From positions 23,045,345 to 23,109,344 of the forward strand of contig OX467089.1 of assembly GCA_950106755.1 (NCBI GenBank): a DNA stretch of 64,000 nucleotides. The letters run 5' to 3'. The translations under genes and the position numbers were made by a program. This DNA is from Climacium dendroides (taxonomy: Eukaryota; Streptophyta; Bryopsida; Hypnales; Climaciaceae). The notes beneath the pieces are model-generated. The model did not search any database, was not told where the DNA came from, and worked only from the letters and a program-made list of their open reading frames with translations. Below, piece by piece: positions 1-10,700 of the stretch (the first letter of the stretch is position 1; the number at the start of each line of letters is the position of its first letter).

Positions 1-3000
1 GGAAAATTAAACAAATAAAACATCTACCAACCACTCCGCTTGTGGTTGGCAGTCTTGTAAGGTAAAACAGTCCATTGTGGTCAAAATTTGGAGTTTGGCC
101 TCACGCTATTGTTGAAATTTTTCAATTTTTTTTCCCACTCAAAGACAAGTAGTGAGAAACAGCAAGTGCAATTGGAATTATATATATTTTTTGATAAAGT
201 ATGAATTTGCTAGGAGTTTTTGAAAAGTTCAGTGCATCATAGCCCAAAAGAGTTTGTAGACTACCTCATAGCCAACAAAATCTGAATCCATAATGCTCAT
301 CTCACTAGCTACTGTAGTCACAATAGTTTCTAACATAAAAGGTCTAAAAAGTTAATTCTTATAATGAATTTCACATTGAAAAATTGGAAGTTCGTAATGA
401 GGTCACTATTCACTCCATTACCGTCATATAAGACATTGATTGTGGCCCAAATGGGGTCATTTCCTATGTGACCACTATGGGTCAATTGACCACAATGAGC
501 TATTTTACCTTATTTTGTCCTTGCAATGAAATTCCATTTCATTTGCTTAAAAAACAAACCCAAAGAGAACATTGAATCAATGATACCATACCCTACTACA
601 ATAGCAATTGCAGTAGAAAATAATTATAATGATTCTTGGCTAATTTTTTAAGAAATTATCCCTATGGCTTGTTTCATATTTAGAAATTGCAATTGATCGA
701 GGAAGAATCACAATATCCTTCTTTGGAGACATGAGATGTTCATATGTGGCAATCTTGTCTCAATATTCTATGCATTTTATGAACAAGTATCCTCTTATCC
801 TCTTTAAACCATTAAGTGAAGTATCTAAACCTTGTTGAATGCCTATACCTTATTCAGTTTTGAATGGTTGCTTAAATAGCATGAATTAAATTTTATTCTT
901 GTCTAACTTTATTTTTGGACTTTAATTAAATAGCATAAATTACATTTAACTCTTGTCTAACCCTAAACACTTGAATGCCTCAACTTCTAATAAAGTATAG
1001 TATACAAGCAAAATTTCAAATTGAATTTTGAATTTCAACTGGTTGAATCCTTCTTCTCTATCTAACTAGTTGAATCTTTTCAACCAAACCCTAACTGCAT
1101 TGTGCAGTGTGAACGCTTTTGGAACTTAGGTAGGATTTGGAAATTTGGATTTTGACACCAAAATTTGCATCAGACTTGATGCCATTAACTTAGGGCCTCC
1201 TTCCATGCACAATCGGTGATCGGTGGACATGGAAGTGCCTTTAAGTTTAGGGCCGGCTCAACAACTTTCTGCCAATCCATCGGCCATATCAAGACTCATG
1301 CTTTCTTGTTTTTTCATTTCACCGATCATCGGTGATTCTTTTCACCCTCCGTAGCTTGTTAGAATGACTCTATTGATTGGAGAGCCTGGAACTTTTTCTT
1401 GCCTGTTGAAGAGTTGACAATAGATGTGGTAGTGGTGGCTTGGAGGTGGTAGCTTGATCGAGGTAGCCTAGAAGCAAAACTACAACTGCTTTGTTGAAGA
1501 GATACGAGTTTTTTTTTGAAGGTATGTCTCCAAATCCATGCTATAGTTTGTTATGAAATGTTTTTTTAAATTTTTGTGAAGGATGTATTTATTCAAGCTC
1601 TTCATGTCACTTTGGAATATGTGATTTTCAAAGAGTATTGTTTCTACTAGCTAGTTTTCTAATTTGTATTAGAATATTTGGAAAAAAAAACCAATATAAT
1701 AGAAATTATGGGTGTTCTTTGTAAATAACATATTTCAATTTGGATGAATCTTTTGAATTATTCAATCACTGCACAATTGCGTGACGTACAATAGGTTATA
1801 CTTGTAGTTGGTGGATTTTTCATAATCTAAACTCTAAACAAGACATTTGTGTAGGAGTGGCTTGTATTAGTACAAATAAGTCATAGTAATAGTCCTAATA
1901 GCTTCATGATTTGTAAATTTTTTATAACCAACCTCTTTCTATAATTGCATGCATCCTGTGGAATAGTCCATTTAGGTTAATATAGACTTCATAACCATGT
2001 GCAATTTCATTTTGTACATAATGTGATGTAGTCTTGAGTAATTCTTTGGTTAACATTGTAATTGTTTTTCAACTCTAGCTTTGAAAGTTTTTTTTGAAAA
2101 TTGGTTTCAAAATAATTAGTTGCTTGTAATTTTTTTTCTTTCACAAATTGATTGTATCAAATATTAGAATATATGTATGCCACACATAGTTTGGCTATAT
2201 TTGAATGGAAAGTTGGGTAGTGAGACATTTGTTTAAGTACTTATTGTACTATTGTTGAATTGTTGTGCTTAAAGAATCTTTTAAATTGTTTTTTGGTTTC
2301 ATTATTTGAAATGGCTCTTTAAATCATTTCATATTAATGTTCATCAAAATTACTCTTCAATTCCAATTATCAATATTTCACTCATTGAAATGGCTCTTTG
2401 AATCTTTTTTCTTTATTCAAAACAAAATGACTTTTTAATTTTAATTAATATTAATTCACTATTGGTAATGATATTTTACTTTTTAAATCTAAGTTAGTAT
2501 GCTAACCATTAATCAATCTATTATTAACTAATAGAATAATATTTTTATCTTCAAATAGCCTCCTAAAAGACATCTGTTGATGTGAATTGGAACCAAGAGG
2601 CAATCAATCTTTAAAATGTAGTAGAATTTGGAGACATTCAAGGAGAAAAAGATGGAAAGGTTTACAAGCAAGGAAGGTAGAGCTTACTAGAGACATTGGC
2701 TTTGATTCAAACAAAGAGGGTTGATTTTGATACATATAGGCCTACAAAAATGTAGCCTATGCAAATGACTACTACACTAGTTCGTTCATAGTGCTTGGTT
2801 AAAATTATAATGTTCCAAAGTGATGAAATTGTTTGCATGAGTACTATTATCATATGTTTTAAATTTTTTTTTTTAATGCAAATATACAATTGAATTTCTG
2901 AAACGTTTGACATTTCATATATCAAAATAAGTTAATAAAATCACATTTGATATTTTAAATGTTATGGATTTGATATTTAAATTCATAATTTCAGTTCAAC

Positions 3001-3100
3001 TCTCTCATGAGATGAATAATAAAGTTGTTAAAATTCATTTATATATTGAGTATGAGTTACATTGACAATCAAATGAAGTGTCAAATGTAAGGCCTAAATA
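1..3100. other. AT-rich intergenic DNA, no supported gene
   Basis: No coding stretch longer than background is visible on either strand. The only structure I can point to is around 1209-1335, where the motif ATCGGTGA and its complement recur and a 17-base palindrome, TCACCGATCATCGGTGA, lies at 1319-1335. This may be the edge of a degenerate inverted-repeat element, but no boundaries can be set. Confidence 0.5.
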
Positions 3101-3338
3101 TTTGTCCATTGATCGCTAAAATTCCTAAAGAGGTCTATAGCCACGCTTGCGAAGCTTGAGCCCACGTAGAATTCAAGATGCTGACCTTCTGAACCTGCTG
3201 TTACCCCTGGCACATGGAAGTACAAAACTACAACCTTCAGGTGCTCTGACTGGGAATCTTCACTCACAGTCGATCCGTGTTGAACGAATCCCCCCCCCTC
3301 ACGGCCCTTCAGAAGGTACAATCAAAGCCTATAAAAAA

Positions 3339-3676
3339 GAAATCGTTGAGCTAGAACGGGCCCTTGTTGAACGCTCCCATAGCGAGCTCCTCTAAACCTT
3401 CTCTCACTCGTCCCTCCTCTCGAATGCTTCTTGCTCTCGTGTAATATACCTCATCGCACGCAATGGGAAATTGCTTCTCTAATTCTTAGCTGTGGCATCG
3501 GGATCGATTTCGTATTGATTGCGGGATTGATTGATTACTGGTAGTAAGTAGTATAATATAGTGTGCAGGGGTTCGATTAGTCATTGAAAGTGGTCGCCGA
3601 GACATAAATCACGATTCTGAGAAGACGAGCAAATTGCAGGCAGCGGCAACAAGTGCACGTTCTAGCTCAACGATTT
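3339..3676. repeat. Inverted repeat of about 30 bp arms at the 5' edge of gene copy 1
   Basis: The arm at 3339-3369 is nearly the reverse complement of 3647-3676. The mismatches are central, in the GGGCCC/GTGCAC part. The right arm is the end of a putative first exon of the duplicated gene and runs into its donor GTAAG. The left arm lies just outside the point, near 3378, where similarity to the second gene copy starts. It therefore looks like a small inverted copy of an exon edge made near a rearrangement breakpoint. An 82-codon open frame at 3147-3395 overlaps the left arm, but nothing supports it as a gene. Confidence 0.6.
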
Positions 3677-3865
3677 GTAAGCCTGATACGAAAACTCGCT
3701 CTGTCTGTCGATTCTGAACCCTCGACGGTGCTGAATGGGCGTGCTTGTGGTTGGATGAGTATATATGTTGCTGGCTGTAATGGAGATTGGAATTGGAATT
3801 GGAAGTCATGTTCTATCTTCAACTTCTTGTCCACTGTTTTTTCCACTGATCATAAGGACCTGCAG

Positions 3866-6448
3866 GTCGAATTTGTGAAGCCAATTTCTGGGACTTCAAG
3901 TACACGTACAGAGACTGTCCTTCAGGCTTCAGTGGTAAGAAATGCTGAGTGTGTCTATTGCGTTGAATTTATGGAAGACAGTAAGTTAGTTTAAACCGCT
4001 CTCGGTGTCGTGGTGACTCCGAATTCTTTTATATGTGTTCACCTTGGAGGTACCTTGTTTGTATGTTCACCTTGAATTCCTTGTTCCCCTTGGAAGTATC
4101 TTGCATTTGGATGTTTAACAGGAGAGATGTAATGCTTGCAGGCAGGAGCGGACAGTTACAATGGCAAACCCCTCAAATGCCACGTATGTCTATCTTGTAC
4201 TCTCAGCTTTGCCTTTTATCACTGCTATGGACAATATTGGGTCACTATGGTAATATGCTTTAAAAGCGATCATTTAAGGGCTGGTCCGCCTTTTTCATAG
4301 GTTTCTGTAAACAAAAGTATTTTATATCATTTTTTCAGGTAAAGAAAAATAGACATGGGAAAGAAAAATAACACCAGTGGTTTTGTATATTTTCAAGCAT
4401 TTTTGAAATTTTCAAAGATTAAGCACATAGGCACCTATTTGTGACCATAGGTCTCCCAAAATCTGTCCACTTGCAACTTGTAAAGAGATGTGCAGATTCA
4501 AAAACTATGATTGGCTCTTGCAATAGAAATACAATTTTTTCTGGATTCATTCAATTGCTAAACTGGTCCATTCAAGGACCACCTCATCTCCATTCTGCCC
4601 TTAAAAGCTAGGGTCCATTTGAAGAAGATGGTCCGTTTTACAGCACACTACCATATTGTGTGCTGATCTGGTTTTCTTGGCTAAGAAGCCACCAAATAGC
4701 TGGTGCTTCAAGGGAATCCCAGAGGCAGTCGCTTCTTGTTTTGTTAAATGTCATTCTCTATTCTTCCTCTAACCAAGGTCTAGTTAGGAAAGATCGTTTC
4801 GGAAGTCGAGTTTAATTACTTGTTGTGGGCGAGTTTCTTTAGTATGTTACTTTACTTCACACCTTTCCCTCTCGTGACAGAAAGAAGTGCGATATCTTAG
4901 TCTTACTTCATGGCCATTTCCAACTTAAACTTTTATGGTGTTTTTCCTACCAGTGTATACGTCTGGCTCCACATAGAGTCTCTCGATTTGGGGTATTTGA
5001 ATAATCTTTGGATAACTACCTTACCAGTTCCCAAGTTGGAATGAGGTTATTGCTTATTAGAACTCATTTTTTTATGGTTGTACTTGGAAGAGGTTTCTAT
5101 AATAGATTATAACGAAGGATGCTGGCCACGAGATATGCAGAAATGTTGCAGACCAAGTGCCAGTCAACTCTAACTTAGAGCTCATTTTTTATGTCTGTAT
5201 TTCGAAGAGGTATCTGTAATAGATTATAACAAGGGATGCTGGCTATCGGATATGCAGAAACTTTGATCTGGATCATGCCTTCACTACGGACTCTGCAATT
5301 CGGAGGGCAACGCCTCGAATCTATCAATACCTGCCGGATCAAAAACACAATAACCCGTGTTCTCCTCACGTAGTTGACAGTGGCCGGCCATGTCAGACTC
5401 CAGCGTTTGAAGGATATGTTTCAGGACAGGAAGACACAAACACGGTCCCGATGCAGCTCTTGAAGTTGGCCAAGCAAGAGGAAAATGGTGAGTAATTTGT
5501 GATTTTTGTTTCTTATCGTCTTTTTTGTAACGTCCGCGTGGGCAGCGATGGTAGATGAATATGTAAATCAGTTTATGGCCTAATACTACAGTATATGTAA
5601 GGGTTCAAACCACTTCAATATCCCATCCATGATCTATATTACCAATCCCAATCATTCACACAAAAAAACAAGTCATTTTCTAAAAAAATTTATACCTTAA
5701 ATGAGGTGGTTTGTTTGTTTGTTATGGTGAGATCTTCAGAACCCGGTTGTGTTCTTGGTACTGTTGGAAAGCTCTCTACAAGGAGTGGTTTTCCAACTCA
5801 TGACAAAAAAGATATTGAGTTTTGAAGTTCTTATGAATTGAAAAATCAGAAAATTACTTCTAATAATACTGTGGCAATGGCACAAGGTGCACTAGTAGTA
5901 AGTTATGTAAAATTTGATGGTCTTATGCCAAAGGATGCACTCAGTTTTCAAAAGACCCACTGAGAAAATTCATGAATATGAGAAACTGGTGGTTTGGTCA
6001 TCACGGAAACCCCAATGAACTCGTTTTTTAATTTGTGGCTGAAACTGTGGACGCAGATCTCCTGCAGATTTATCCAAAGGCCAAAGTCCAAGCCGGTCGC
6101 ATCACCACCGAGCATTACATCTTTGCTGTCAAAATGTTTCTGTTTTGGTACATGGTGACAGAAAATTCTATGGCAGATGTGCCTCACCCACAAGCGTTTG
6201 CTCGCCTTCTACGTCGGTTAAGTCGAGAGTTGAGATCTCCACCTCGTAGAGGTTTCCAGTTCACCTACTGCTCAGATCCTTGTGATTATGTCGAATGCTT
6301 GGGCGAAATGCTACGTGATATTGAGGAGACCAGGGAGAGCCTGAAAGCTAGTGACCTAGATCCTGAATATGTTTATGTTGGTAGGAGAATTGACATCTAT
6401 GTCCAATGTCTGATTGCCGCGGCTGCTGAGCTGCACACCTCAGCATAA
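3866..6448 (+). CDS. Uncharacterised multi-exon plant gene, copy 1
   Basis: I do not recognise the family. Exons are inferred from splice signals and from comparison with the copy at 57.3-59.8 kb. They are 3866-3934 (starts VEFVKPISGTSS, then donor GTAAG), about 4142-4183 (SYNGKPLKCH), a part near 4690-4815 (SWCFKGIP), 5141 or 5258-5487 (ends LLKLAKQEEN, donor GTGAGT) and 6057-6448. The last junction is phase-consistent (AAT G | AT) and gives an acidic to basic, mostly helical C-terminus with FAVKMFLFWYMVTEN, an arginine-rich stretch, FQFTYCSDPCDY and a stop after AAAAELHTSA. The start codon is unresolved; upstream sequence at 3380-3680 is probably 5' UTR and a first exon. Relative to copy 2 this copy has a 118-bp tandem duplication over an acceptor, a 10-bp frameshifting insertion near 4755 and a MITE in one intron, so it may be impaired. 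Confidence 0.5.
4249..4653. mobile_element. 405-bp MITE in an intron of gene copy 1
   Basis: The ends are imperfect terminal inverted repeats: GGTAATATGCTTTAAAA on the left, and TGGTAGTGTGCTGTAAAA when the right end is read in reverse. They are flanked by TAT on both sides (4246-4248 and 4654-4656). The paralogous intron near 57985 reads straight through CACTATTGTG, an empty site with a single TAT. A diverged copy in inverse orientation lies near 55568-55977. The insertion is therefore younger than the gene duplication. Confidence 0.75.
5058..5262 (+). repeat. 118-bp tandem duplication spanning a splice acceptor
   Basis: Unit 1 (5058-5175) and a diverged, incomplete unit 2 (5176-about 5262) share the run from TAGARCTCATTTTTTATG through ATATGCAGAAA. 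Copy 2 of the gene has only one unit (about 58387-58500). The duplication repeats the intron end and acceptor CAG, so this gene now has two acceptors in the same phase. Using the second one removes about 12 codons of the exon. Using the first one runs into a TAG at the unit junction. Confidence 0.75.
5713..5905 (+). repeat. Intronic copy of a dispersed ~200-230 bp repeat
   Basis: This carries the landmarks GTGAGATCT, CTTGGTAC, TTGGAAAGCTC, TTTTGAAGTT and GTGGCAATGGCAC. The same series occurs in the matching intron of gene copy 2 and in three tandem units at 48421-49130. It was probably already in the ancestral intron before the gene duplicated. The superfamily is unknown; there are no clear terminal repeats, so a SINE-like or fragmentary origin is possible. 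Confidence 0.65.
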
Positions 6449-6543
6449 TTGACACTAATCACCACTGAGTGCAGTTACTATTATTAAACATGCATTGTTT
6501 TATTGCCAAGTGAAATAGGATTTTGAGGTAGTTTTTACGTATG

Positions 6544-6656
6544 CCAATGACCAAGCACGTTTCATCCTTGGACTGTACACCAGGCATAGTTCACTTCAAT
6601 TGCAAATTCTTGCAAATCAATTAGTGCACATTGAAGGATTCGTGCTTGGTCAATGG
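6544..6656. repeat. Hairpin-forming inverted repeat 3' of gene copy 1
   Basis: CCAATGACCAAGCACG near 6544-6559 pairs with CGTGCTTGGTCAATGG near 6641-6656, and the adjoining CATCCTT pairs with AAGGATT. The loop is about 65 bases. It begins where similarity to gene copy 2 stops. It could be a small foldback element or a small-RNA precursor; the sequence alone does not decide. Confidence 0.6.
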
Positions 6657-6659
6657 GAT

Positions 6660-7282
6660 GTCTGCACAACTTTGAAATAATTGACTCTTATTGCTTTCTA
6701 TCACTCTAAATGCTCATATGGAAACTTCCATGCTCTAATGTACTTAAACAAAATTCATTAGTTTTCTCCACCATCATTCTCATCATCTTAAGCACCTTTC
6801 ATAAGTTGTAAGAAAAATATCAATTCCATTAATACAAAGCAATTTCATTCAAATTATTTCCATTAATACAAAGCAATTCAAATTAATGGCATGATGGATC
6901 ATCAAGGAAGGAAAGGAAATGAGGGGCGTGGGGGAGTGGGAATCCTAGCTTAGTGGTGCTCAATCTTGTTGATGAAATTAATTTGCATCGTATAGAGTTG
7001 AGTATGTATCAGCCTGGTGAACTAATGGAAATGTCAAAATGACGCACGAAATATCCCGAATTTAACAGAATTGAGTACAAACTGGATCATTCAGGGTGGA
7101 TAGAACATATCTTCAGTCAAGCATTTGACAAATTCGTGAACGGTGAGACCTTCTAAATTGTAGAACTGATAGATGAAACCAGCTAGCATTGATTAATTTT
7201 TCAGTAATTTCAGATAACCCTGAGTAATCAAGTGCGTCAATTGCCAACTTTGCAAATCTTCTCATTTACAAACAAATGTTCC
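6660..7282. other. Intergenic spacer between convergent genes
   Basis: The flanking genes on plus and minus strands converge here. I see short repeated words (CATTAATACAAAGCAATT occurs twice near 6828-6880) but no coding signal. Confidence 0.4.
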
Positions 7283-7288
7283 TTTATT
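7283..7288 (-). terminator. Candidate poly(A) signal AATAAA for the F-box/kelch gene
   Basis: On the minus strand AATAAA lies about 200 nt after the stop codon of the F-box/kelch gene. The distance is normal for a plant 3' UTR. The motif is common in AT-rich DNA, so this is only suggestive. Confidence 0.35.
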
Positions 7289-7486
7289 GATCAGTTTCTA
7301 CGTCTATACATTTTGTACAATATTTCCACACTTCAAAAACTTCGCAAACAATTGATGCAGCGAGGCTGATCGGAGGAAAACTGGTCATCGTCTGGAACGA
7401 CAGGAAAGCATCAACTCCGACAAAAAAATCTTCCTGACACTGGTAAGGTCACGAAGTCCAGTGTTCGGGTCTGATGCAAAAAAACA

Positions 7487-9184
7487 CTACAAACATACTC
7501 TGTCGGCCGGACCGTTTGCAAGTTCCAGTTTCAGATTGCCTCTGAAACTAGGCTCAAAAAGGAATAAGGGGGCGTTGAAGTTGTGGATATTCATTTCTCC
7601 ACTTCCATCCCAAGTTGGCGCACTCAAATCCCCGGTGCGATTTCCACTTCTCATGTCGTAAATGACGCCCGTGTGTGCAATGCTGTTGAAAATGCAAAAC
7701 CTACCCGCACCAAACGGTAAGCAGGTGTACTCCGGGTACATCTGAAGCCCGGTCTGACTGCTGCCAACTTTCGCCTCTGTCATCACGTTCCTCCACTTCT
7801 CGGTTGGACCTTCACCTGCGCCTGAATGGGGGTGCATTGCGTTCTGAAGTATGTCAATGCGATGCTCAACAGTCCTACGCGGATTATAAGGATTGCGCTC
7901 AATCTCCGAAAACACCACAATCTCTCCGTTGATATTGGACACTTGCATAATGTTCAAGTTGGATGGAGTCGGCAAAGGGCATGCCAGATGAGGTAACCAT
8001 TTCCCCTCATCCACACTGTACGCCAGGAGGCCTCGCCCAAGGTCGCCATCCAAAAACGCGACGCAATACAAAAGCCCGTTCATGTAGGCGCCATTCTCAT
8101 GCTCATTCAAGGCAAACACAGGCCCGGGAACGTCCTCGGTCACAGTCCACACGGAGGTGCGAGAATCAAACACTTCGGTGATTTTCGAGAGATGCTCGTC
8201 ACCGGTCCTCGCACTCCCGGCAACGATAACCTGGTAAGAATCTCCCGTTGAAGCGACCACCATTTGCAGTAGCACAGGATTCCGGGGATGGTTCAGAGGC
8301 GGGAGCTCCCTCCACCTTCCGGTCAGAGGATTAAGGACTACCATCTTCTCTGGGATCGTCTGACATGTCAGACAGGAAGACTGGACTGCAGAGACATAGA
8401 CACACAAGAGGCCACCAGCTCCACAAATGGAATGATCCTTGAACAAGTTGGTATCCAATCTTGGGAGCATTGCAAACGGCAGTAATTTCATCCAAGTTTG
8501 GGTATCCAAGTCATAGCCAGCGCATCGCCAAACATTATCATTGTGAACGTACATTAGAGAAAATTTGGACTCTCCAGAAGGCCGCTAAGGGTTGACAAGC
8601 CAATCTAATTCCGGAGCCCCTACTGAGCTAAAAAAGAAGATTTGACAGAAAACAAGAGTGTCATCGTGTGTGAATATTGGAAGTGAAAAGGAGTATATGT
8701 TTGTTTCTTATTTCACAATTGTTAGAAGAGGGCACTTCAGGAGTATTCTAATGAAACTGCCCTATTGTATTGCATTCCTCTGTCTGAATACACTTATCAC
8801 ACCACCTGCCATCCATGAGCAGAAATAGGGAAATAGTTTAGGAAACATGAAATAAATGTAACGTCGGGATCCTATTCAATACTTCTTATCGGCCTTCTGG
8901 AGAGTCCAGATTTTCTCTAAACTCTCTCGGCAACAACTATATCCGTCATCCTCAATGCGGGCTTTGAACAACTTGGATACTGCTTTCACTTGAAACAAGG
9001 TTTGGTAATCGAGTTTTGTCAGGATGGAGTCCAGGATTTCGTGTGAGAAGTCGCAGATATTCCTGCCGCTTTTTCTGTCATCATTCTTTCGTGCAGGCTC
9101 ATCCTCTCTCCTGGTCACTGCTTCGACTAAGGTCTCATCCACGGACCATGGCTTTCTCTCTGGCACAACACAGCCTGTCGCCTA
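7487..9184 (-). CDS. F-box/kelch-repeat protein, probable SCF ubiquitin-ligase adaptor
   Basis: The F-box part (about 9166-8876) contains ICDFSHEILDSILTKLDYQT followed by LFQVKAVSKLFKARI, a normal F-box core for binding SKP1. The kelch part is one long open exon (8584-7487, about 365 codons) with blades such as GYDLDTQTWMKLLP, VVLNPLTGRWRELPPL, TEVFDSRTSVW and AYSVDEGKWLPH. It matches the layout of plant F-box/kelch proteins that recruit substrates to an SCF E3 ligase. The open frame at 9166 starts with GTG, so the true start is probably in an upstream exon; an acceptor TCTAG precedes GCGACAGG near 9184. A kelch-exon acceptor CCCTTAG sits at about 8585-8591. The F-box frame ends in a stop at 8876 unless a donor is used earlier, and an inverted repeat lies at the join, so integrity of the fusion is uncertain. 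The target is unknown. Confidence 0.75.
8553..8922. repeat. 35-bp inverted repeat flanking a ~300-bp segment inside the F-box/kelch gene
   Basis: TTAGAGAAAAT followed by TGGACTCTCCAGAAGGCCG and TAAG at about 8555-8588 is repeated in reverse at 8886-8920 with two mismatches. The low-coordinate arm contains the acceptor and first codons of the kelch exon. The high-coordinate arm forms the last codons of the F-box frame (ESLEKIWTLQKADKK on the minus strand). The enclosed 300 bp have no coding signal and behave like an intron or an insertion. It may be the TIR of a small element, or an inverted copy of the exon edge. Confidence 0.7.
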
Positions 9185-9189
9185 GAGGA

Positions 9190-10700
9190 ATCACTACACG
9201 CGACACACAGTAGTTAATCAGGAGTTTATCATGTTGGATATGTACCCAGGAATCAACAGACAGAAATTCAGTTGATGCTGTAGATCATGTGCTATGTACA
9301 GAAGTGCTGAAAGGTTATCACAAGAAGAAGAATACGCACGCATTCACTCCGATCCTGAATTGAAATCAATCGAGAGCAGTTAGTAGTTGAAGGTTCGCAA
9401 CACAGCGACCAAATCTGTAGTCAATCCGAGCGTCTGTTTTCTGCGTCAGTTGTCACCTATTCATTCTACAGTAGTACAGTGACATGCATCGTGAGTTTGT
9501 GACACGATTTTCACGGCCTACTGTGAGTCCTGTTTTAGAACACTGCTGCTCTCGTGTCAGAGGCCACGTTGTCTTGCCATAAAGACCTCCAGCGAAAGGG
9601 TTATGAAAAAATCCCTTCCGCGAGGTAGGCGGTACTCCAACACAATTCTATGGCACCTTTCAGAACATAAATTCATTTCTGTTTTAGATTTTAGACCTTT
9701 ATGAAACTGCATATAAGTCTCAATTTGGGGGGTCAGGAGGAAAATCTGCAGAGAAATCTTAGGCGGTTTATTGCGGTTCATTCAGATTGAGAGATGCAAT
9801 TGATGTCCATCAGTTCTCATTATGTTTATAATTTGCAGATGTTGTTTGACTTGGACATACCCTTGCAACAATGGAATTGACGATGAAAGTCAACATGAGA
9901 TCGATGGATCAGATGGAAGAGTGGAAGGAAGGAACAAAGCTTCTCAGAAGCCTGCCAAACACAGTAGAAACTAGCCGAGAACAATGTAGCAAATACGAGT
10001 ACATGACCATCATAACATCTGCAAGTGAAATTGGCTGGCCTCTACAAACGTATTAGGGTTTAAGTACACCCGTTCCCCACTGAATTTCCAACCAACCTTG
10101 AGATCTGCGGACGATCCCGATGCAATTAAAGCAATGCCGCTTGCAATTAATTCCTCTCTGTCCTACAACACTACGATGGAAAGAAACTACGAATTTACTG
10201 CTTCAATTACAACAATGCAAAACAGCGCATGGCAAGAAAGTACCGAACTGCAAGATGCATTCCATCACTTCTCTTTTCTAGTAAACAAATTGAGGCATAA
10301 TTTTCATTTCATCAAAGAAACCATGAGTATGTTATCTGAGGCACTTTCGAGCATCTGATTGGATGAAGGACGGCACTGAGCCGGGCGCCATCGCAGGAGC
10401 AAGCTCGCGAGCGATATTTCTCGCAGAAGTACGTAATTTAAAAATCTTCTTGTTCGCAGACTCTCCAGAAAGAATGCAATCGCGATGAAAATGCACTTGC
10501 AAATGTTCACGTACAACGGTGCAAACAATCTCTGCCGATCAGACAACGTGAGAAGAAATTTAGCCAATGTCGCGTGCACAGCAACTGGAGATACCAAACT
10601 AGTGGAATTGAGCAAATTGCGCAAATTTTCACAACAATGCAACAGCGAGCACTGGCTGCGCAACTTTATATAGTGACTCTACCTGTGAATGTCTGTTCTC
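9190..10700. other. GC-moderate region upstream of the F-box/kelch gene, no confirmed gene
   Basis: The first 300-400 bases are probably the promoter and 5' UTR of the minus-strand F-box/kelch gene. Further on there are open frames at 9871-10056 and 10098-10358 (plus) and 10304-10663 (minus), with base composition closer to coding than the flanking DNA. None contains a motif I recognise, and they overlap one another. A TATA-like TTTATATAG lies near 10666. A divergent gene or a decayed one is possible. Confidence 0.3.

Noticed and set aside
3147..3395. 82-codon frame before gene copy 1 as a separate gene
   Set aside because: It overlaps the inverted copy of the exon edge and has no counterpart upstream of gene copy 2.
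6057..6448. Cyclin-like fold for the C-terminal exon of the duplicated gene
   Set aside because: The helical pattern with FAVKMFLFWYM was suggestive, but none of the conserved cyclin-box residues can be identified.
10304..10663. 119-codon minus-strand frame
   Set aside because: Overlaps plus-strand frames of similar quality, shows no motif, and codon composition does not favour either strand.
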